64,000 bases of DNA from Pontibacter lucknowensis (GTDB taxonomy: Bacteria; Bacteroidota; Bacteroidia; Cytophagales; Hymenobacteraceae): positions 682,001 to 746,000 of the forward strand of contig NZ_FTNM01000002.1 in NCBI RefSeq assembly GCF_900156415.1. The letters are read 5' to 3'. A model generated the notes under the pieces. It did not search any database. It saw only the letters and a program-made list of their open reading frames with translations, and was not told the origin of the DNA. Below are positions 54,883 through 63,785 of this stretch, one piece after another. Both the position numbers and the translations under genes were made by a program. Numbering within the stretch: the first letter of the stretch is position 1; each line of letters begins with the position of its first letter.

Positions 54883-56130
54883 CTATTCGTAGCGTAATGA
54901 TTCGATTGGGTCGAGTCTGGAGGCACGGTGAGCGGGATAATAGCCCGAAAGCACACCAACAAGCACACAGATAGTTAAACCAACAAATACCCAGATCCAG
55001 GGAACAATGAAGCCGCCATCACCGATCAGGGATGCAATGCCGTTGCCCATGAGTATACCCAGGAAAATACCGACCAACCCTCCCAGGATACATATCACGA
55101 TGGCCTCGATCAGGAATTGCTGCTGAATTTGCATAGCAGTGGCACCCAAAGCTTTCCGAACGCCAATTTCACGCGTACGCTCATTGACTGACACCATCAT
55201 GATGTTCATTAGCCCGACAGAGGCACCCAGCAGGGTAATAAATCCAATGATGAATCCACCCACTTTAAGATAACCCGTAATTTCGTTCAGGCTCTGAATA
55301 AGCGAGTCACTTCTTCTGATTTCGAAGGATTCCTCCTGTCCCAGTTTGTCCTGGCGCACATTGCGCATCACGCCCGTAGCCTCGCCCATGACATAGGTAA
55401 GTTCCTCAGGCTTAGATATGGAGGTTTTAATGTTGTAAGTTAGAGTGCCATTGCCTTGCTGCGGGATCTGACGCCCCGTTTCGAGTGGGATAAGAATCAT
55501 GCGATCACCTCCGCTGCCGCCCATGCTGCTTCCACGCTTCTCCAATTCCCCTACTACTTTAAAACGGCGCCCTAAAAATGAGATATATTGGTTAATCGGA
55601 TCTGTCTTTGGGAAAAGCTTATCAGATATCTCTTTACCAATGATGGCAACGTTGGAACCAAGCTCCAACTCATAGTTGGAAAAAGCCCGGCCCCGCTCCA
55701 GGTTTAGGTTTTGGCCAGACAGGTAAAATTCATCTCCGGCTATTACGTTTATATTCGGGTTTGTCTTATCTGTTACGCTTTTTACAACTGTAGCACCTGA
55801 AATATTGGCTGAAAGGCTCACTTGTGATTTCGCCTCCATCAGCTCCTTATACTTTACTGCCTGGTCGTAGGTGATATCCGGGTATACCTTGTCAGTCCTG
55901 CCTTGTCCATTGTTTCCCCTGCCGCTATTATACTTCTTTCGGATATCAAAAGAGTTGGCGCCAAGGCTCGAAAAAGTCTGGTTAAGGGAGTTCTTCATGC
56001 CATCAACGGCTGTGAGTATACCTACCAGTGACATAATGCCAATAGAGATGATCAGGCCGGTAAGGACGGTCCGTAGCAGGTTACTTTTGATGGCTCGAAT
56101 ACTTTCCCGTATATTTTCGAACAGGTCCAT
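54883..56130 (-). CDS. MacB/FtsX-type ABC transporter permease
   Basis: The 415-residue protein has the MacB-permease layout: an N-terminal helix (about 20-42, LLRTVLTGLIISIGIMSLVGIL), a MacB-like periplasmic domain (about 50-270), and three C-terminal helices with the FtsX motif VNERTREIGVRKALGATAMQIQQQFLIEA. Such mechanotransmitting permeases work with a MacB-like ATPase and an outer-membrane channel to expel peptides or lipoproteins. No ATPase gene is next to it, so the partner is elsewhere. Confidence 0.92.
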   Translation of the reverse strand: MDLFENIRESIRAIKSNLLRTVLTGLIISIGIMSLVGILTAVDGMKNSLNQTFSSLGANSFDIRKKYNSGRGNNGQGRTDKVYPDITYDQAVKYKELMEAKSQVSLSANISGATVVKSVTDKTNPNINVIAGDEFYLSGQNLNLERGRAFSNYELELGSNVAIIGKEISDKLFPKTDPINQYISFLGRRFKVVGELEKRGSSMGGSGGDRMILIPLETGRQIPQQGNGTLTYNIKTSISKPEELTYVMGEATGVMRNVRQDKLGQEESFEIRRSDSLIQSLNEITGYLKVGGFIIGFITLLGASVGLMNIMMVSVNERTREIGVRKALGATAMQIQQQFLIEAIVICILGGLVGIFLGILMGNGIASLIGDGGFIVPWIWVFVGLTICVLVGVLSGYYPAHRASRLDPIESLRYE

Positions 56131-56233
56131 AGCTTAGATCTTATATGCGAAACGTTCCCCCCTGCGTTAAGTATAAGGAAGAACCTCTGGTTTCTAATTT
56201 ACCTCCAATATCTGAAAAAAGAACCAATTTCAA

Positions 56234-56241
56234 TACATTTG
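56234..56241 (+). promoter_or_regulatory. -7 box for the 56260 gene
   Basis: TACATTTG is a perfect consensus match 18 bases before the ATG at 56260. It overlaps the TTG at 56239 that begins the longest frame, which rules that start out. Confidence 0.65.
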
Positions 56242-56259
56242 TTACCATATGTTAAGCTC

Positions 56260-57528
56260 ATGAAGTCATTCCGCCATCTTGTACTGCTCATCACATACCT
56301 GGTTCTCCCCTTTCATGCTTTCAGCTCCACGGTACTTATACCGATGGATGATACCCAGAAAGACCACCTGAAGTCGTATGGAGCGGCTTATTGGGTGCTC
56401 TCCAAAAGCGTGTCGGTTGACTGGCTCCTTAATTACCGGGGCGGTAGCTTTGCCTTCCAGCATGCCCCGCAGCTTGAAAACGAGCTGGTCGTGCGCGGGA
56501 TCAGCTACCAGGTAATCTCTGATGCACAATACAACACCATCCTCACCCAGATAAGCGACCCGGAGGCCAACATGGATGTCATGAAGCTGGAGAAGGTACC
56601 CAAGATAGCCGTATATACTCCCAAGTCTAAAATGCCCTGGGACGATGCAGTAACGCTGGTATTGACCTACGCCGAGATCCCCTACGATAAGATATATGAC
56701 GAAGAGATTATGCGCGGTGACCTTCCTAAGTACGACTGGCTACATCTTCACCATGAAGACTTTACGGGCCAGTACGGCAAGTTTTACTCGAGCTACCGCC
56801 ATTATCCCTGGTACCAGGAACAGCAGCGCGAAGCAGAGGCTTCTGCCAAATCGCTTGGCTTCACAAAGGTATCAGAACTGAAAGGAGCAGTAGTTCGCAC
56901 CATCCGGGATTTCTGTGCCGGAGGCGGCTTTTTATTTGCCATGTGCTCGGCCACCGACACCTATGACATAGCCCTGGCGGCAGAAGGCGTGGACTTTATT
57001 GAGTCGATGTACGACGGCGACGGTGCTGATCCCAATGCGCAAAGTAAACTGGATTTCAGTAAAACCTTTGCATTCAAAGATTTCTCGCTGGTGCGCAACC
57101 CGCTTGAGTATGAGTACTCCAATATTGACATGCAGCCACAGGAGCGTGGTCTGACAGAGCCAAACGATTTCTTTCAACTCTTCACCTTTTCAGCCAAATG
57201 GGACCCTATACCTACCATGCTGACGCAAAACCACGCCAAAACCATCAAAGGGTTTATGGGTCAGACAACTGCCTTCCGCAAAAGTCTGGTCAAACCAGAA
57301 GTAGTGGTGATGGGTGAAAACAAGGAAGTAGGCGAAATACGCTATATGCACGGCACCTTCGCCCGTGGCACCTGGACCTTCTATGGCGGCCATGACCCGG
57401 AAGACTACCAGCACCTGGTAGGCGAAGACCCTACCGACCTGGCCCTGCATCCTAACTCACCCGGTTATAGGCTTATCCTGAACAATATCCTCTTCCCGGC
57501 AGCTAAAAAGAAAAAGCAGAAGACGTGA
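56260..57528 (+). CDS. Conserved Bacteroidota protein often named 'asparagine synthetase B'
   Basis: The 422-residue exported protein (MKSFRHLVLLITYLVLPFHAFS signal) belongs to a strongly conserved Bacteroidota family that databases often call asparagine synthetase B, although it has no N-terminal Cys glutaminase or synthetase motifs. Conserved segments are LIPMDDTQKDHLKSYG, KIAVYTPKSKMPWDDAVTLVLTYAEIPYD, DWLHLHHEDFTGQYGKF, FLFAMCSATDTYDIALAAEG, MLTQNHAKTIKGFMGQTTAF and TWTFYGGHDPEDYQHLVG. Strand-helix alternation and the GGGFLFAMCSATD turn recall class I amidotransferase-like or ThuA-like folds. The signal peptide puts it in the envelope. The function is unknown. Confidence 0.85.
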   Translation: MKSFRHLVLLITYLVLPFHAFSSTVLIPMDDTQKDHLKSYGAAYWVLSKSVSVDWLLNYRGGSFAFQHAPQLENELVVRGISYQVISDAQYNTILTQISDPEANMDVMKLEKVPKIAVYTPKSKMPWDDAVTLVLTYAEIPYDKIYDEEIMRGDLPKYDWLHLHHEDFTGQYGKFYSSYRHYPWYQEQQREAEASAKSLGFTKVSELKGAVVRTIRDFCAGGGFLFAMCSATDTYDIALAAEGVDFIESMYDGDGADPNAQSKLDFSKTFAFKDFSLVRNPLEYEYSNIDMQPQERGLTEPNDFFQLFTFSAKWDPIPTMLTQNHAKTIKGFMGQTTAFRKSLVKPEVVVMGENKEVGEIRYMHGTFARGTWTFYGGHDPEDYQHLVGEDPTDLALHPNSPGYRLILNNILFPAAKKKKQKT

Positions 57529-57544
57529 TCTAGGCAACAACATA

Positions 57545-57590
57545 AGACCCTACAGCTACAGGTCTACGACAACCTGCAACTGTAGGGTCT
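57545..57590. terminator. Hairpin between convergent genes at 57.5 kb
   Basis: AGACCCTACAG (57545-57555) pairs with CTGTAGGGTCT (57580-57590), with an inner CAGGT/ACCTG stem. It is 17 bases after one stop and 35 before the other; T-tracts are poor. Confidence 0.75.
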
Positions 57591-57624
57591 CCAATTATAA
57601 TAGCGTCTGATCTATAGTGTCAGT

Positions 57625-59877
57625 CTATGGATTTATAATAACTTTTCTGGTCCACACTTGATTTTCTGATACAATTCGGAGCACATAGTAACCATGAGGA
57701 AGCTTATTTAGTTGAATCGGTATCTTAGACATGTGGCGGTAATTGCTTTCCATTAACCTGGCCCCAGTGCCTACTTCCTGCAGCGTGACCTGTGCTGTAG
57801 TTAGTACTTCAGGCAGCTCTACCTGCAAAACGCCTCTGTTCCTGGCCGGGTTAGGATATACCAGGATGTCGTCTGATGAAAATGCCGCTGTAGCTTTAGA
57901 AGAAGACTTGTTTGAAGCAATTGCTCCACGGCATGGACCTCTGTATTTCCAATCACCCTTTGCATGACTATTTTGCGATGGGTTGCTTCCAGTTGAGGTG
58001 CGCTGGGCTTCGTAAGTGTTGCCATTTAATGAAGCAAGTGCTCCTGCCACATACATAAAATCAGGTCGCCAATCGGGAAGCTCACAGCTATTCCTGTTAC
58101 CTCCCCCGTAACCATTTACAACCATGATACTGATAGGATCCGAAGCATATGTTTCCCCCTGCTGATTAACTGCTACAGCGTATACTTCATACGTTCCCTT
58201 TCCTATACCTTTCCAATGGAAAGTATAGGGAGCTTTGCTGGAAGTGCCCAATATCTTATTTCCCTGGTAGTAGACAACCCTTTGAATAGAGGTGTTGTCT
58301 GGAATATCGAGTGCTACAACAAGGTCCACAGAAGCGTCAGCTTTAAAATAAGTACCACTTGCCGGAGAAACTAAATCTACTGCTACAGCAGGAGTAACAA
58401 CGGGTATGTACCCACTAATGGTATACTCCCCAAGTGATCCATATTTAGAATATGCGCCGTAGACGGAGGTCCCCCCCTCAATCGACAGAAAATACCTGCC
58501 AGATTGAAGTTCCTCTTCAATACTGACAGCAGGTTGCCCTACATCCTGCACTCGAATTACCTGACCGCTTTCGCTGCGCAGCACAAGCAGAGGGTTCAGG
58601 TTGGAATGTTCTGCAGTTGGCTGTACCTGCAGCGTAACCAAACCACCTGAGGTTTCAAATGAAAATACATCTATATCATCTGAATTGCTGATGTTCCCTT
58701 TGTTTGAAGCCGGTGCAACTGCCCCTGTTCCATCTATCACCACAGCAGAAGCCGCTTCATGATAGTCACCATGATCGTCAGTGCGATAACCGAAGCCATT
58801 GCGAGTGGCAATTATATGCAGGTCATCCTCCGTGTTATTGGCAAATGGGTAATCCCCCTTACTCCACTGAGCGAATGGAATAAAGGCTGCTCCCATAATA
58901 GGTGCCCAACTCCCGTTTCCATAATAGTATTCTTCTGCAGGCGAAGTTCTGCCATCGTGCAACAGGTGCAACATATGCCCAATCTCATGGGAAGCCGTGT
59001 TGCCACCATTTACGACACCTGTGTTCCAGACGAAACTGGGTGTCTCTCCCCATATATCACCGCCAAAATTAAAAGATCCAATGTAAGCACGCCCACCATC
59101 ACCAGGTGAAAAATAATTAGTCGGCGTGAAAATGACTCTGCCCCGTCTGTTGACTGGCGCCCGATTAAAGACTTCCTCACTAGTCGTGATATTGACATCA
59201 AATGCGATGAAATCTGCACTGATGAGGGCCCACATGGCCTCTATCTCTGACTCACTGTAGTTCATAGGCAGTGCGTCTATAGGGTTACCGCCGTTGAATA
59301 CTTGGTTCCAAAGTGTGCCGTCGACATAATGCCCATCATAGTCAAGCAGCACAACGGCTGTGGCCCCAGGCAGACTTTCGAGGTTTGGAACCTGTATTGC
59401 AGCAGCGCCTAAGGAGTTCTCATGACGGCCAGACTCAACACTCTGATGCCGCATGAAGTCAACACAAAGCACCTTATCAATGTCCTCTTCCTGCAGGTAT
59501 ACATCACCGTTCAGCTCTGTCGTAAAGCGATAATAGCGTTTCTGATCAGGCATTATTACATCGCCTGTTACCCGATTGCCCAACACTTTCAGGAAGAAGT
59601 TACTATTAGGAACATTGGAAACTTTCCCGTAAAAAATCTCGCCGTCCTTTTCAGTTTTACTCTTGCTGATTGACAACGAAATGGATTTGTTACCAGGGAG
59701 CTGATGGCGCACCTCATGAGAAGCGGATCGCTGAGATTGTTTTAAGTTGGCTTTACTCTTGTAGAGTTGAGAAACTTCAGCAGCCTTTCCAATCCGGCTT
59801 TTACCTTGTGCTAAAACTTGTCCACCGCTTATACATACTATAAGCAGAGCAAAAAAAATACAGTAAGCTTGTTTCAT
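57625..59877 (-). CDS. Secreted zinc metalloprotease with chitin-binding-like domain and T9SS sorting signal
   Basis: The 750-residue protein has a signal peptide and propeptide, then a reprolysin-like metallopeptidase domain (about 160-385) with HEIGHMLHLLHDGR, an HExxHxxxxxH-type zinc site. A pre-peptidase-like beta domain follows (about 395-500, DDIDVFSFETSGGLVTLQVQP), then an Ig-like domain (about 505-600), a carbohydrate-binding CBM5/12-like module (about 605-665, WRPDFMYVAGALASLNGNTYEAQ) and a C-terminal type IX sorting domain (about 690-750, VYPNPARNRGVL...). It should be exported by T9SS and attached or released at the cell surface, and may degrade protein while bound to a polysaccharide such as chitin. 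Confidence 0.9.
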   Translation of the reverse strand: MKQAYCIFFALLIVCISGGQVLAQGKSRIGKAAEVSQLYKSKANLKQSQRSASHEVRHQLPGNKSISLSISKSKTEKDGEIFYGKVSNVPNSNFFLKVLGNRVTGDVIMPDQKRYYRFTTELNGDVYLQEEDIDKVLCVDFMRHQSVESGRHENSLGAAAIQVPNLESLPGATAVVLLDYDGHYVDGTLWNQVFNGGNPIDALPMNYSESEIEAMWALISADFIAFDVNITTSEEVFNRAPVNRRGRVIFTPTNYFSPGDGGRAYIGSFNFGGDIWGETPSFVWNTGVVNGGNTASHEIGHMLHLLHDGRTSPAEEYYYGNGSWAPIMGAAFIPFAQWSKGDYPFANNTEDDLHIIATRNGFGYRTDDHGDYHEAASAVVIDGTGAVAPASNKGNISNSDDIDVFSFETSGGLVTLQVQPTAEHSNLNPLLVLRSESGQVIRVQDVGQPAVSIEEELQSGRYFLSIEGGTSVYGAYSKYGSLGEYTISGYIPVVTPAVAVDLVSPASGTYFKADASVDLVVALDIPDNTSIQRVVYYQGNKILGTSSKAPYTFHWKGIGKGTYEVYAVAVNQQGETYASDPISIMVVNGYGGGNRNSCELPDWRPDFMYVAGALASLNGNTYEAQRTSTGSNPSQNSHAKGDWKYRGPCRGAIASNKSSSKATAAFSSDDILVYPNPARNRGVLQVELPEVLTTAQVTLQEVGTGARLMESNYRHMSKIPIQLNKLPHGYYVLRIVSENQVWTRKVIINP

Positions 59878-60024
59878 AATTATTCGATTTGAGAAGTGAT
59901 ACTTACATAGAGTATACTCCTACCAAAGGAATAAGTATTAACTAAACTATAATAAATTAAACAAAATAAGGCAAATAGATCTAATCAGGTGGCCAAACAA
60001 TGAAAAATTCTGATCAATATTAAT

Positions 60025-60630
60025 TTAATGCATCCTATCTGGTCGGGGTTCCAGATTTCGGATGATATTTGCTTCTATTTCGAGTAGTTCATTCAGGCGG
60101 GCATCCACTACGTCTGCTGGCATATACTCCTTGGCAAGCTTCACAAAACTTACATAGTGCCCCGCTTCTGAGACCATGAGCTCGTAGTAAAACTTCTGGA
60201 GCTCTTCGTCCTGTATATTTTTCCAGAGAAGTTTGAAACGTTCGCAGCTGCGAGCCTCAATCAGAGCATTCACCAGCAAGTGATCCATCAGTTGGCGCTC
60301 CCGCTGGCCGCCTTTCCTGATGTGTTTGGTCAATTCCACCACATACTCGTCAGGCCGGTTACGACCCAGCCCCCAACCACGCTTCTTCAGTTCTGCCAGC
60401 ACGCGCTCAAAGTGGCTCCACTCCTCTGCCACCAGGTCCGTCATCTCTTCCACAAGGCGAGTCTTGTCAGGGTACTTCACAATGAGGGATATACCAGAGG
60501 TAGCTGCTTTCTGCTCGCAGTAAGCGTGGTCTACTAATATTTCTTCAATGTTTTTCTCAGCAATGTTCACCCAACGCGGGTCAGAAGGAAGCTGAAGGCG
60601 CAGTATCGTTTTGGTAAATTGGGAAGACAT
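60025..60630 (-). CDS. miaE: tRNA-(ms2io6A)-hydroxylase MiaE
   Basis: The 201-residue di-iron enzyme hydroxylates ms2i6A at position 37 of tRNA. The ferritin-like four-helix bundle carries the iron ligands: DHAYCEQKAAT, EEWSHFERVL, ALIEARSCERFK and SEAGHYVSFVKLA. I set the start at ATG 60630 (MSSQFTKTILRLQLP); the frame from 60663 overlaps the preceding gene. It is 14 bases downstream of the Porin_10 gene and probably read from the same message. An ms2i6A-making MiaB is not in this window; MtaB at 52396 is a relative acting on t6A. Confidence 0.93.
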   Translation of the reverse strand: MSSQFTKTILRLQLPSDPRWVNIAEKNIEEILVDHAYCEQKAATSGISLIVKYPDKTRLVEEMTDLVAEEWSHFERVLAELKKRGWGLGRNRPDEYVVELTKHIRKGGQRERQLMDHLLVNALIEARSCERFKLLWKNIQDEELQKFYYELMVSEAGHYVSFVKLAKEYMPADVVDARLNELLEIEANIIRNLEPRPDRMH

Positions 60631-60644
60631 ACGGGTAAGGTAGA

Positions 60645-62519
60645 TTAATCGAAAAACATCCACTTAATGCCGAAAACAAAGCTGGTCCGCATGCCCGGGT
60701 AGTAAGGCGTACTGAAATAACCCGGCGCTGTCAGATCGGAAGCGATGTTTGCCATTTTAAGGAACACGTTCAGGTTCTTGATATCAGCTGTAATAAACAC
60801 ATCCGCTACGGGGTAAGGCTGTATGTTGAAGCTGTTCTGCAAATGGAACTGCTGTGTCACAGGCATGTATGCGTCTGCCCTGTAGGCGGTAGGAGAATAC
60901 ACCTGCACCCCAAACTGACCTATCAGTGCATTTCTGAACAGCGCACCTTCAAAGTAGAGCTTAGAGTCAAACAACCACTCCGGTATGCGAATGACAGGTG
61001 CTTCGCTCGTATTCGTATAAGCGACAAAGTTTTCAAAATGAATCTTGCCGAAACGGATGTGATGCTGGAGTTCAACTCCAAACACTTGTTGATTATCTGC
61101 ATACTGCCTAGGTACAGCAACCGTATCGAAGTAAATGTGGCGCTTGATGTGGTTAAAGTGACCGGTTAGACGAACAAACTGACGCTCACCTAGTTTGCTG
61201 GCAAATGTAGCCTCCAGGCGATCAGTCACAGAATTGTTGAAGTTGTTGGTCCACTCAAAGTGGTTACTGATTATACGCTGCTCTATAAGTGAGGGTGAGC
61301 GTAGCACTCGGCTGACACGCCCCTGCAATGGACCCAGTTTAGCAGTAGCACCTACCTTGTAGTCGTTTGTCATCTGAAACTCACCGTCAAAAGACAGCAG
61401 TGCCTGACCGTACATCAGGCGCAATTCGCCCCCTACAAACAACTGGTTCAGACTTTCATTACTTTCATTGTAACGCTCCGAACTGTCCTGCTGTGCTATG
61501 CTAAGCACTCTGTAGTCGAGTTTGGAGTTACGGAACTTGGCGTAAGCCTTGTAGAAAGAGAGTTTGTTATTTCCGGTTACACCTGCCACATTTTCCATTT
61601 CGCGGTAAGCGGTACGGTCATCCGTTCGGGTGAGCGGTGTGAGAACTCTTGGGTAAAACACTGGCTCACCGTTGTTCTGACGCTGAATAGCATCATCCTG
61701 GAAAATATCGCGCTGACGCCCCCAGTCGAAGCTGTGGAATAGCTTCAGGTTCTCCCCGGCCAGCTTGTAAATGTGCATCAGGTGATAGTTGCTGCGGAAC
61801 TCCCGTGTAGAGGCTTGGTTCAGGTAGGTGAGCGCCTGCTGAAACAGAAACCGGTTAGCCTCTCCGGGTATAATTCCGCCAAATTCAATCTGCTCGTGAT
61901 TGAGGTGGGTGAAATTAGCAAACAGGTCATATTTTTCATTCTCGGACCGATAATGCGTAAAAGCCTTCACTGCCTGGCTACTCAGGTAGCCATCGCGACG
62001 CAGGTTAGATACACCTATCTGTCTGTTGCCGGAAATGATCTGATAAGCTACGCCTGCATTCCAGCCGGGCGTAATGTTGCGGGTATGCGTCGCTTCAAAA
62101 ACCTGTTCTCCCCGCTGTCCCTGCACATAGAAAATGTGAGAGTACGGTGAACGAGTATTATAGTAATTGAAGCGATGCGGATCGTAAGCATAGCGGTCAA
62201 ACACGTTTTTGCCGAGTCGTGCGCCAATCTTATTTGGGGCTCTGAAAAGAATAGCCTTGGATGCCGTGCCCACATTACCCAGGTGCTGATAATGCGCTGT
62301 ATCATGGTACCAGAAGCGCTCATTGTGCATGTTGTTGATGCTGGTATCAATACGCTGCAACAGATACCGTCCTTCCAGCACATCGTTTTCAAACAACTGA
62401 AGTGTTGTTCTAGGGCTGTAGAGCACTTTTGTTGTGTCGTCAACGATCTGGGACTGTGCCTGCTGGGCACCAGCCAGACCCACCAGGAGCCATATTACTG
62501 CTAAGAGCTTACTTTTCAC
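60645..62519 (-). CDS. Putative porin (Porin_10 family)
   Basis: The 624-residue outer-membrane protein has a signal peptide (ending QAQSQ) and a long series of alternating strands separated by turns: FYVQGQRGEQVFEATHTRNITPGWNAGVAYQIISGN, ALLSFDGEFQMTNDYKVGATAKLGPLQG, IHFENFVAYTNTS, ending in a C-terminal phenylalanine-containing strand (GIKWMFFD). This matches Porin_10, a Bacteroidota barrel family whose members are annotated only as putative porins. It lies between lpxK and miaE on the same strand (67-base gap to lpxK), possibly one operon. Confidence 0.88.
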   Translation of the reverse strand: MKSKLLAVIWLLVGLAGAQQAQSQIVDDTTKVLYSPRTTLQLFENDVLEGRYLLQRIDTSINNMHNERFWYHDTAHYQHLGNVGTASKAILFRAPNKIGARLGKNVFDRYAYDPHRFNYYNTRSPYSHIFYVQGQRGEQVFEATHTRNITPGWNAGVAYQIISGNRQIGVSNLRRDGYLSSQAVKAFTHYRSENEKYDLFANFTHLNHEQIEFGGIIPGEANRFLFQQALTYLNQASTREFRSNYHLMHIYKLAGENLKLFHSFDWGRQRDIFQDDAIQRQNNGEPVFYPRVLTPLTRTDDRTAYREMENVAGVTGNNKLSFYKAYAKFRNSKLDYRVLSIAQQDSSERYNESNESLNQLFVGGELRLMYGQALLSFDGEFQMTNDYKVGATAKLGPLQGRVSRVLRSPSLIEQRIISNHFEWTNNFNNSVTDRLEATFASKLGERQFVRLTGHFNHIKRHIYFDTVAVPRQYADNQQVFGVELQHHIRFGKIHFENFVAYTNTSEAPVIRIPEWLFDSKLYFEGALFRNALIGQFGVQVYSPTAYRADAYMPVTQQFHLQNSFNIQPYPVADVFITADIKNLNVFLKMANIASDLTAPGYFSTPYYPGMRTSFVFGIKWMFFD

Positions 62520-62585
62520 AAGCCAAAATTAGTGATTTTCGTGCAACCCATATACGTACTGCTATGAAGTATAAGGTGTTTTAGT

Positions 62586-63662
62586 TTAATTTTTATCCCC
62601 AGCGATAGGTATAGATGCTCTGAAAGCGCTTATATGCTGCCTTATCAAAGCGTTAAAAGTCTCTCCAGCCTGCTGCAGAAAGTACACTTCAATCGGTATA
62701 TAGAATATCGGCAGCTCCCGCGTCGCAGCTGCAATTAGACCATCTGACAGCTTCACAGCATCTTTACGTGTTGTGATGATTATCAGATCTTTACCACTAC
62801 TTCCTTCCAGTATACCTTTCAGCTTCTCCATATCCGCTAAGGTATAGCTATAGTGGTCGGGATATTTTAAGTGCTGCACAACTTCAAATTTCCTGTCAGC
62901 TAAATAATGCAGCAATGGACTGGCATTAGCTATACCTGTCAGCAGCACAACACGTTTTGACAACTGTGTAGCATTGCCTATACCTACCGGGTTGCCATAT
63001 CGAAATGTACTGAAGAAAACAGGTGTGTCAGGTCGGCTATACCTGCGGATGCGTTTGTCTATACGCATCATCTCATCTGATGCTAGCGTTGAAGGGCATT
63101 TTGTTACGATGATAGCATCGGCACGCCGGGCACCCTGCCGGGGTTCACGCAGCAGTCCGGTTGGCAGCACATGGTCCTTGTAAAACGGACGACCATAGTC
63201 GGTTAGCATCAGGTTAAGTGACGGACTGACGGGGCGGTGCTGCATAGCATCATCCAGAATCACGACCTCTGGAGCGGTTTTTAATTTAAGCAGCTGTGCT
63301 ATACCTGCGGGTCTGCTCTCACAGACAGCAACGGTCACGTCTGGAAAGTCGCGGTAGTATTGAAAGGGTTCGTCCCCCAGGGTATGGGCAGTTGCTTTAT
63401 CATCAGCCAGTACAAAACCTTTGCTTTTGCGTCGGTAGCCCCTGCTCAGCACGGCTGTTCTTTTGTCGGTCAAAAGCCGCAGCAGGTATTCCACGTGCGG
63501 CGTTTTGCCGGTGCCTCCAACCGTGAGATTACCAACAGATATGACTGGCAGATCAAAACGCCCAGAGGCTAGCCAGCCCTTGTCATAGAGCAGATTCCGC
63601 AGCAGCAGAATGCCGCCGTAGAGGATCGAAAATGGCCATAACAGGTAACGTAGAACAGTCAT
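62586..63662 (-). CDS. lpxK: Tetraacyldisaccharide 4'-kinase LpxK
   Basis: The 358-residue inner-membrane-associated kinase phosphorylates the lipid A disaccharide 4'-position, the sixth step of the Raetz pathway. An N-terminal membrane helix (LLWPFSILYGGILLLRNLLY) precedes the P-loop GGTGKT (about 49-54) in VGNLTVGGTGKTPHVEYLL, the LSRGYRRKSKGF segment, ILDDAMQHR (catalytic Asp) and TGIANASPLLHYL. Its presence shows the host makes lipopolysaccharide-type lipid A. The coding region is dense in the TATACC/GGTATA word: about ten copies by eye. Confidence 0.95.
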   Translation of the reverse strand: MTVLRYLLWPFSILYGGILLLRNLLYDKGWLASGRFDLPVISVGNLTVGGTGKTPHVEYLLRLLTDKRTAVLSRGYRRKSKGFVLADDKATAHTLGDEPFQYYRDFPDVTVAVCESRPAGIAQLLKLKTAPEVVILDDAMQHRPVSPSLNLMLTDYGRPFYKDHVLPTGLLREPRQGARRADAIIVTKCPSTLASDEMMRIDKRIRRYSRPDTPVFFSTFRYGNPVGIGNATQLSKRVVLLTGIANASPLLHYLADRKFEVVQHLKYPDHYSYTLADMEKLKGILEGSSGKDLIIITTRKDAVKLSDGLIAAATRELPIFYIPIEVYFLQQAGETFNALIRQHISAFRASIPIAGDKN

Positions 63663-63785
63663 ATGGGGCAGTTATACCTTACAAAGGTATAGAAATATGA
63701 GCAAAGCCTGTTGCCCGGACTTGATTTGTATACCCTGAATACACTATATTTAATACTTGCAATATCCGACCTCATTTTTCTTCAC

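Noticed and set aside
56239..56259. TTG start of the conserved 56260 gene
   Set aside because: It lies inside a -7 box; the ATG at 56260 gives a clean signal peptide.
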